DNA of 50,553 nucleotides from an uncultured Chloroflexota bacterium (GTDB lineage: Bacteria > Chloroflexota > Dehalococcoidia > Lucifugimonadales > CAJXCD01). The notes beneath the pieces are model-generated. The model searched no databases, was not told the DNA's origin, and saw only the letters and a list, made by a program, of their open reading frames with translations. Every line of letters begins with the position of its first letter. Position 1 is the first letter of the stretch. Both the position numbers and the translations under genes were made by a program. This document shows, piece by piece, positions 45,239 through 50,553 of the stretch. The stretch lies in the NCBI GenBank assembly GCA_913051545.1, contig CAJXCD010000009.1:1-50553 (forward strand), written 5' to 3'.

Positions 45239-45712
45239 TTATCCTGAAAGTTCTTCCCAACTCACTTCAGAAATTTTATGGTATTGAAGATCACCCATAC
45301 CCTTCAAATCACTTACTAGGGCTTCGGCATCGGATCTATTTTTGGAACCTACCCGCCACTGTTCAAGCCCTTCATGCTGGATTTCATGCCCTATCCCAAA
45401 ACAGTGATTACGTTCAACAGCTTCAGAACAGTAACCTACTTCCGGAGCTGAGGCAGATCTGAAATATATAAAAACTCGGTTGATAGTTTTCTCGACGACA
45501 GAAAAATTGTCGATGCTGCTTGATTCATTCATAAATCGTATAACTGATTCCAGGTCTGAGTCGGTTGGGTTATCTAGAGCTAGAATTTCATCTGCTGAAT
45601 TCTTGTTAATTACGAAACCACCAGGGCAGATAAATTTAACATTAGGTACTGCTCTAGACAACTCATTTACGACACATCCCTCATGCGCTATACCAAATTC
45701 TAGTAGATACAA
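45239..45712 (-). CDS. Regulator-like sensor domain without HTH
   Basis: 157 residues. It resembles the N-terminal domain of bacterio-opsin-activator-type (HTH_10) regulators: MYLLEFGIAHEGCVVNELSR and EGLEQWRVGSKNRSDAEAL match that layout. In full-length members this is followed by a DNA-binding HTH; here the protein stops at HKISEVSWEELSG. No extension was found in other frames downstream. It may be a truncated regulator or a free ligand-binding domain. It is next to the GH42-like gene, 43 bp downstream of its stop on the same strand. Confidence 0.5.
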   Translation of the reverse strand: MYLLEFGIAHEGCVVNELSRAVPNVKFICPGGFVINKNSADEILALDNPTDSDLESVIRFMNESSSIDNFSVVEKTINRVFIYFRSASAPEVGYCSEAVERNHCFGIGHEIQHEGLEQWRVGSKNRSDAEALVSDLKGMGDLQYHKISEVSWEELSG

Positions 45713-45755
45713 AAGCTGGTACCTCCAATTGTGCTTACTTTTTGATATATATATC

Positions 45756-47843
45756 CTATCCGAAAAACAGAACTTTTACGCCCCACGGTTCAATAGTCAC
45801 TGGAATTCCTTTATCGTTAATTTCAATATTGGATTGTAATATTAGATCTCTTACAATATTTGTGTCCCATTTTGTAGATACGTTAACGCTTGATTTCTTG
45901 TTCCTGAGATTAAACAGGAAAGTTATTTTACCACCCTTTTTCGAAGTTCTTGTTATAGGTATAACCCATTTATCTTTGGTTTCTACTTGAGCATTTATTC
46001 CTGCTTCGTTTATATGTCCCATCACAATGTTATTGGAAGCAATATTTCCAAATCCTGCAGATAGTGTTAGTCCATACCAAGTGAAACTTTTATCTTTTGT
46101 TCTGACGCCTACGGTATTGTTGTTTAGTGATGCTATCTCTTCGGTATTTCCAGATGGTTCTAATATTGCATAGCCACACGGTGAGGAAATGCTTTCTTTC
46201 CCATACATTGTGTTCAATATATTTCTACCTTCACTAATATCTAATGAATCTATCGCTGAAACATCTGCCACATTTATTTCTAAACGTTCAGAAAATCCTT
46301 CAGGAGGCAGATAACTGGACTGTCCATTACGTGAATACATGCCAAAACTGCCTTCAGCCACAAATTGAGTTTCAGGGTTTGAGTCAAGCGTTGTGGATAT
46401 TTTCCCCCTGGTTTGTTCATCCATTAGCGTAACGTTTGGCAAGAAAATCAAACGGTATCCTTTCCAGTCCATCTTTGGTGTTACGACATCTGCCTGGATT
46501 CCATTAGTCCATAATGTTCTGTATACGCCTCTAAGATCTGATAGGAATCGATCAGATTCATTTCCGTAATTAAACAATTCTTGTGATGCTGGGTGATAGA
46601 CAATCGCTACTTCTGATTGCGGACATTCTATAGGTAAATATTCGCTCAGTGATTCAATTTCTTGCACGGCTTTAGTTACTGCTTTGAACCTAGGTGTTGG
46701 CTTACCGTCCAATCTGACAAGATTGTAACCAGGGGATTCGAAACTGAGATATTCAGGGCGGTATTGCCAGAACATTGCACCTGCCGCTCCACAAGCCATA
46801 GACATCCACAATAATGTTGTAAGTTCACTAGGGTCTGACTGCTTACTCCATGTAACTCCGCCTGGTGACATCCCAGCATATATCTCTTCGATCCACCACC
46901 GGTTATTTCTTCCTACACTTCTTGCCCAATCAAATATAAATTGCCGGTCAGCTATTTTGTGAGGGTCATCGGAAGTCAGGAGGTTGTTGGACGACATGGA
47001 CATTCCCCAGCTATCTGCATGAGGAGCACAGAATTCGTCTAAAGGTTTTGGAAGCCATCCTCCATGTGACCTGGTTTCATGGACGCTGTCCAATTTTTTC
47101 GTCTCGTTAACCATCCATCGTAGTTGTTTAGCCAGATTCTCGTAGTGAAATTGACGGTAAAGAAACATTTCCAAGACGCTGTTATTTGACCTAGGTGGTT
47201 CCACGTCTTCCCATCTGCGGTATCGACGTAAAAGACGAGAATTCAGTTCATCTAATGTGTATTTATCTCTTAGCCAACGATCGTATTTTTTTAGGGTGTT
47301 TTCGCAATAACATGGATATCCATCAGTGTCGCGACTCCATACAGACGGTAAAGCTATACCATCCCATAGCCCCCAAATTCTCATATTTGGTCTATCTTTG
47401 TATCGGTTAACTATGTGACGTAGTAGGTTTCCTCCATACTCCTTCCATGCAGGATGGTCGTAGCAGTGTATCTGTACTCCTTGAGGCATAGCTGGATGAG
47501 CATCGTGTAAAGATACATGACCTTTGTAATTGACTACTTTGATATCAGGATGTTCTCGTGTTAGCCATTCAGGACATGCTCCGTGAGTTCCTAACACTAT
47601 GTCCAGCCAGACTCCAAGATCATGTTTCGCGGCGGTATCGAATAACTGATCTATATCATCTAGTTCATAAATTCCAGGTCTGGGCTCCATTCGATTCCAG
47701 TAAGTAAAGCTTCTAACTATCTTAAAGCCTGATTTATGTAACTGCTCGAAGTCTCTGTCCCAGTATTCCTGGTGGGGTTCTGGTGCTCGATAGTACTCTA
47801 CTCCTATAGGAAATGGGAAATTGTGTCTATTGGAAAGTTTCAC
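45756..47843 (-). CDS. GH42-like beta-galactosidase-family protein lacking the acid/base Glu
   Basis: 695 residues. The N-terminal barrel starts with PFPIGVEYYRAPEPHQEYWDRDF, and the GH42 zinc-type Cys pair CYCENTLKKYDRWLRDKYTLDELN and nucleophile Glu319/320 in RWWIEEIYAG are recognisable. The acid/base motif, normally WQ.DNE, reads WGLWDG (157-162), so the Asn-Glu is lost. A trimerisation-type Rossmann-like domain (about 400-530) and C-terminal beta domain follow. It may have altered catalysis, or a new Glu or Asp may serve. A 37-bp divergent palindrome lies upstream of its start at 47843. Confidence 0.8.
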   Translation of the reverse strand: MKLSNRHNFPFPIGVEYYRAPEPHQEYWDRDFEQLHKSGFKIVRSFTYWNRMEPRPGIYELDDIDQLFDTAAKHDLGVWLDIVLGTHGACPEWLTREHPDIKVVNYKGHVSLHDAHPAMPQGVQIHCYDHPAWKEYGGNLLRHIVNRYKDRPNMRIWGLWDGIALPSVWSRDTDGYPCYCENTLKKYDRWLRDKYTLDELNSRLLRRYRRWEDVEPPRSNNSVLEMFLYRQFHYENLAKQLRWMVNETKKLDSVHETRSHGGWLPKPLDEFCAPHADSWGMSMSSNNLLTSDDPHKIADRQFIFDWARSVGRNNRWWIEEIYAGMSPGGVTWSKQSDPSELTTLLWMSMACGAAGAMFWQYRPEYLSFESPGYNLVRLDGKPTPRFKAVTKAVQEIESLSEYLPIECPQSEVAIVYHPASQELFNYGNESDRFLSDLRGVYRTLWTNGIQADVVTPKMDWKGYRLIFLPNVTLMDEQTRGKISTTLDSNPETQFVAEGSFGMYSRNGQSSYLPPEGFSERLEINVADVSAIDSLDISEGRNILNTMYGKESISSPCGYAILEPSGNTEEIASLNNNTVGVRTKDKSFTWYGLTLSAGFGNIASNNIVMGHINEAGINAQVETKDKWVIPITRTSKKGGKITFLFNLRNKKSSVNVSTKWDTNIVRDLILQSNIEINDKGIPVTIEPWGVKVLFFG

Positions 47844-47909
47844 ATTTAGATTCCTCAGTGATTTCGAAGTAGGGTTTAATTGAATGTTCGCGAATCTTAT
47901 CTATGGTCC

Positions 47910-47946
47910 ATCTTTATGTCAAATTAGTATGATTTGACATAAAGAT
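47910..47946. promoter_or_regulatory. 37-bp divergent operator/promoter palindrome
   Basis: A perfect 15-bp inverted repeat: atctttatgtcaaat (47910-47924), spacer tagtatg, atttgacataaagat (47932-47946). Each arm contains a TTGACA -35 box facing outward: 47934-47939 on the + strand, and its mirror on the minus strand, where a 17-base spacer leads to TAAGAT. The + strand -10 is weaker. It lies in the 221-bp gap between the GH42-like gene and the VOC gene at 48065, so it could control both. Confidence 0.65.
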
Positions 47947-48064
47947 CATATGGGATTTAACTTAATCTCATATTTTTCATAGATGTCATAAGCGTAGGCT
48001 AGGAAAAACATATTCTGTACCTGTAGAATACGTTTCAGTAAGGTACCTTCAGCTAGATCAGGAA

Positions 48065-48964
48065 ATGAATACTATCTCAGATCGCATTTCAAAAATTGGC
48101 TTGACCATAGATCATGTTCTTATAGCAGTGCGCGATTTACAGCAAACTGCAGAAACCTTTAACCGTCTTGGATTTACTGTTACACCCGAAGGCCTACATC
48201 CTGGAAGGGGATCCAGAAATCGCTTAGTTGTGTTCGATCAGGAATATCTGGAGTTGATTTCGATCACTGACCCTACTCTGCCGCTATTCCGTCCCAACAT
48301 GGCGGAATTTTTGTCATCCAGGGAGGGACTATTTATATTTTCTATCGGCACTACAAATATCCAGAATGATTTTATGAAATTCAAATCACGTGGCATAGAT
48401 ATAAACGAGACACTTTATGGTGCACGTCATTCGTCAGATGGCGACATGGAATATTCATGGATTCAGTGTGAAATTAATCCATTGGAATTGCCAGGTAGTC
48501 AGACATTTCTTATCCAGCATGACCATTCAATAAAACAGCGTTATAAGGTTCCGAATAATCCGTGGATACACCAGAATGGTGCGTTAGGAATATACAATTT
48601 AACTCTAGCTGTTACAGATTCTGAAAAGGCAGCTAATAGGTGGCAAACAGTTTTTGATTTAGAGGTAATCGGTAGAACTCATTTCGCTGGCTTAAATGCC
48701 AATAAAGTTAGTCTCTCATTCGACAATGGAGTCCTAGATCTTATTTCCCCAACAGGACCTGGCTTAGTCGAGCAATTTCTGTCTAGTTATGGTGAATCTC
48801 CGTATTCATTGGCGATCAGGGTTAGTGACTTAGATCATATTTCTCAAATCCTACTTGGTAATAGTATTGATTTTGAGAAGTCCGAATTAGATGGGAATGA
48901 TTTAATAGGAATCAAGCCAGGAAGCGCACATGGTGTTAGTTTAAACTTGATTGAAGTATATTAA
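48065..48964 (+). CDS. VOC-superfamily protein (glyoxalase-like)
   Basis: 299 residues in two halves. The first begins with LTIDHVLIAVRDLQQTAETFNRLGFTVTPEG and LVVFDQEYLELISI, as in Glyoxalase_3-type proteins; the second from about 180 has YNLTLAVTDSEKAANRWQ, KVSLSFDNGVLDLISP and SVSLNLIEV-like end (HGVSLNLIEVY). A metal site is only partly visible (His18, Glu near 60). Function unknown. It is read from the divergent palindrome at 47910. Its stop overlaps the end of the converging membrane-protein gene by four bases. Confidence 0.75.
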   Translation: MNTISDRISKIGLTIDHVLIAVRDLQQTAETFNRLGFTVTPEGLHPGRGSRNRLVVFDQEYLELISITDPTLPLFRPNMAEFLSSREGLFIFSIGTTNIQNDFMKFKSRGIDINETLYGARHSSDGDMEYSWIQCEINPLELPGSQTFLIQHDHSIKQRYKVPNNPWIHQNGALGIYNLTLAVTDSEKAANRWQTVFDLEVIGRTHFAGLNANKVSLSFDNGVLDLISPTGPGLVEQFLSSYGESPYSLAIRVSDLDHISQILLGNSIDFEKSELDGNDLIGIKPGSAHGVSLNLIEVY

Positions 48965-49290
48965 TTATCACTGTGCCATCCTGTATTTGAACTAGGGACC
49001 TCAGCGTTACCATTGGGTATGTTGTTGGTTTCAGGTAGTCTTTTCCACCATTTATATATCTTATAGAAACGTCTCAGTACTACGGTTACTACAATTACCA
49101 TAACCAGTAAATATATTTTGAAACCAAAAATTTTGAATTCTCTGAAATCCTGTAAATTCCATCCTAGAAGATATGCAATGGCCAATATAGATATTCCATG
49201 AATAGATCTAAGTAAAATAAACAATCCGACAGTTCGTAAGATTTCCTCCTTGCTGTTGCTAAGTTTTGATTTAATAGTCATCCAATTCAT
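48961..49290 (-). CDS. Small membrane protein of unknown function
   Basis: 109 residues with a basic N-terminus, two hydrophobic segments (about 22-42, ILRTVGLFILLRSIHGISIL..., and about 52-72, FGFKIYLLVMVIVVTVVL) and a polar, basic tail. No family was recognised. ATG 49290 follows an aaaggaac site. It lies 63 bases downstream of the ferrochelatase gene on the same strand, so the two may be co-transcribed. The end of the gene overlaps the converging VOC gene by four bases. Confidence 0.65.
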   Translation of the reverse strand: MNWMTIKSKLSNSKEEILRTVGLFILLRSIHGISILAIAYLLGWNLQDFREFKIFGFKIYLLVMVIVVTVVLRRFYKIYKWWKRLPETNNIPNGNAEVPSSNTGWHSDN

Positions 49291-49353
49291 TATTAAACAG
49301 TTCCTTTAAATTCTAAAAACGATCACGTATATTCATCTGTTTAACACGTTGAA

Positions 49354-50379
49354 TTAGTGGACTCTACCTAGTAAGAATTTATGAAACCTATCAACCCACT
49401 TAGATTCATCATTAAGAGCAGGTACTAATTTCAATTGTTCGCCACCGGAATCAATGAAATATTTATTATTTCTAATCGCTATTTCCTCTAGAGTTTCTAG
49501 ACAGTCAAAAACAAAAGCTGGACAAACTACACAAATGTTCTTTTTGTTATTACTTGGTAAATTCTTAATTACATCTGTGGTGTTTGGCTCTATCCACCTA
49601 CTCATCCCAAATCTACTTTGAAAAGCCAGCCCGTAAGGTTTATCAGGCTTGAGTTTCTTAACTACTTTATTAACAGTGTCATAGCATTGGTGGCTGTAAC
49701 ACAGTTGATTGTATATAGATCTATTTCGGCAACAATCAATCTCCTTTAAGCAGTATCTATTTGATAGATCCATTTTTTTAATCTGACTTTGTGGTAAGCC
49801 ATGAAAGCTGAAGAGAAGGAAATCACTCTCAAGATACTCTTCAGACTGATTTATAGATTCGACTAAACTATCGATATAAAAATCATTGTGGAAAAAATAC
49901 TCAATCGTCGTATATGGTGTTTCTATATTCAGTTCATTGATTAATTCAACGGCCTTATTGATACAAGATCCAGATGTGGCTTGAGCATATTGAGGGAACA
50001 TAGGTAACAATACTATTTCGTCCACTCCTTCCCTTTCTAATTTCATCAACCCGTCTCTAATTGAAGGATTTCCATATCTCATACCCAATTCAAATATGAA
50101 ATTCGGTGTTTTGCTCGATATTTTTTCAAGGAACATTTGGGAATGTACCAGTAGTGGAGATCCTTGGTCCATCCATATGCTTTGATATTGATGTAAAATC
50201 ATCTTTGGACGGAATGGAACTACAATTAAATTTACTATAGCCCACCTAAGTAGGGTGTTAGTATCTATAATGTTTGGATCTGATAGGAATTCTTTAAGGT
50301 ACGATCTTATTGCTTTAACATTTGGGTTTGCTGGTGTACCTATATTCATAAGTAGACAGCCTATTTTTTTGTCAGGCAA
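49354..50379 (-). CDS. hemH: Ferrochelatase, proteobacterial type
   Basis: 341 residues. The start LLMNIGTPANPNVKAIRSYLKEFLSDPNIID, SIWMDQGSPLLVHS, LPMFPQYAQATSG, FSFHGLPQSQI (catalytic His) and CPAFVFDCLETLEEI match ferrochelatase of the proteobacterial kind that inserts Fe2+ into protoporphyrin IX. A Cys cluster (C...CC...C...QC) is present in the middle. Length is normal. ATG 50379. Other haem genes are not nearby. The gene is AT-rich and close to tRNA-Ile, and its family resembles proteobacterial more than typical Chloroflexota coproporphyrin-type enzymes, so transfer is possible. Confidence 0.93.
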   Translation of the reverse strand: MPDKKIGCLLMNIGTPANPNVKAIRSYLKEFLSDPNIIDTNTLLRWAIVNLIVVPFRPKMILHQYQSIWMDQGSPLLVHSQMFLEKISSKTPNFIFELGMRYGNPSIRDGLMKLEREGVDEIVLLPMFPQYAQATSGSCINKAVELINELNIETPYTTIEYFFHNDFYIDSLVESINQSEEYLESDFLLFSFHGLPQSQIKKMDLSNRYCLKEIDCCRNRSIYNQLCYSHQCYDTVNKVVKKLKPDKPYGLAFQSRFGMSRWIEPNTTDVIKNLPSNNKKNICVVCPAFVFDCLETLEEIAIRNNKYFIDSGGEQLKLVPALNDESKWVDRFHKFLLGRVH

Positions 50380-50498
50380 TTAATTCCCACCCGCCTTTGT
50401 ATTGAATTAACATTAATTTTGAAATTGGAACAACACATTTTGATGGCCAAGACCACAACAATACATCACGAGGCTGATTAAATTATATCGAATATTGG

Positions 50499-50553
50499 TG
50501 GTGGGCCAGCCTGGACTCGAACCAGGGACCTCAGTCTTATCAGGACTGCGCTC
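50499..50553 (-). tRNA. tRNA-Ile (GAT), 5' end cut by window
   Basis: Minus strand, 3' part only. Anticodon stem cagtc/gactg holds loop ctGATaa, T arm cctgg/ccagg around ttcgagt, acceptor 3' strand, discriminator A (50502) and encoded CCA (50501-50499); the CCA is duplicated at 50498-50496. The 5' acceptor and D arm lie outside the window. Confidence 0.93.

Noticed and set aside
47195-47410. Small + strand frame opposite the GH42-like gene
   Set aside because: Shadow of a long conserved coding region, no ribosome-binding site or family resemblance.

Overview
The window comes from a low-GC, streamlined bacterial genome. It looks like a marine chloroflexotan of the SAR202 type. The gene content suggests this (five phytanoyl-CoA-dioxygenase-like proteins, an LLM flavin monooxygenase, an enolase-superfamily enzyme, MocA and SDR oxidoreductases, a DUF6282 hydrolase, GH32/GH172/GH42-like enzymes). 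The lineage is an inference from gene content, not a placement.

Layout. 1-4887 is a housekeeping block on the + strand: tRNA-Tyr (partial), tRNA-Thr, tuf, rpmG, secE, nusG, rplK, rplA, an L10 leader with a terminator-like hairpin, rplJ and rplL. rpoB does not follow. 4922-8523 (minus) holds a LarA-type racemase, an M20 peptidase and a GH172 enzyme whose conserved N-terminus has no canonical start codon. 8680-11102 (+) holds a beta-propeller glycosidase-like protein, a PanE-like reductase and a cupin. 11174-15017 (minus) holds nickel superoxide dismutase with a leader hairpin that can cover its ribosome-binding site, a NYN-domain protein, a class III aminotransferase and an aldo/keto reductase. 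15131-17172 is a tRNA cluster (CAU, Val-CAC, Leu-CAG, Arg-GCG, Val-UAC) around an orphan ABC permease. 17315-17982, just after tRNA-Val, is a decayed patch: a shortened MerR regulator and a broken DUF4007 gene, probably the remains of a defence island.

18014-30650 is a catabolic region: a paired pseudo-SDR/SDR, PhyH paralogues (one with HxG instead of HxD, one frameshifted), a secreted trypsin-like protease, a sugar isomerase-like TIM barrel, GH32, an unknown gene linked to another PhyH, an SDR, panB and a fifth-type PhyH. 30666-45712 continues with a sulfatase-fold hydrolase with Thr in the nucleophile position, an enolase-superfamily protein, a 5'-3' exonuclease, a TIM-barrel protein, an ABC-F ATPase, a MocA oxidoreductase, a PAC2 protein, a DUF6282 hydrolase, a P-loop kinase, a PhyH-LLM-VOC run and a regulator-like sensor domain without its HTH. 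45756-50553 has a GH42-like protein and a VOC protein divided by a 37-bp perfect palindrome carrying divergent -35 boxes, then a small membrane protein, a proteobacterial-looking ferrochelatase and tRNA-Ile (partial).

How the genes fit together. The accessory part reads as many small one-to-three-gene modules that oxidise, racemise, dehydrate or hydrolyse diverse organic matter, rather than one long pathway. The strongest leads for something new are the two PhyH paralogues that have lost the iron-binding Asp (the change seen in non-haem iron halogenases), the 37-bp divergent operator, the NiSOD leader, and the enzymes with altered catalytic residues. No CRISPR array, intact phage or insertion sequence was seen.
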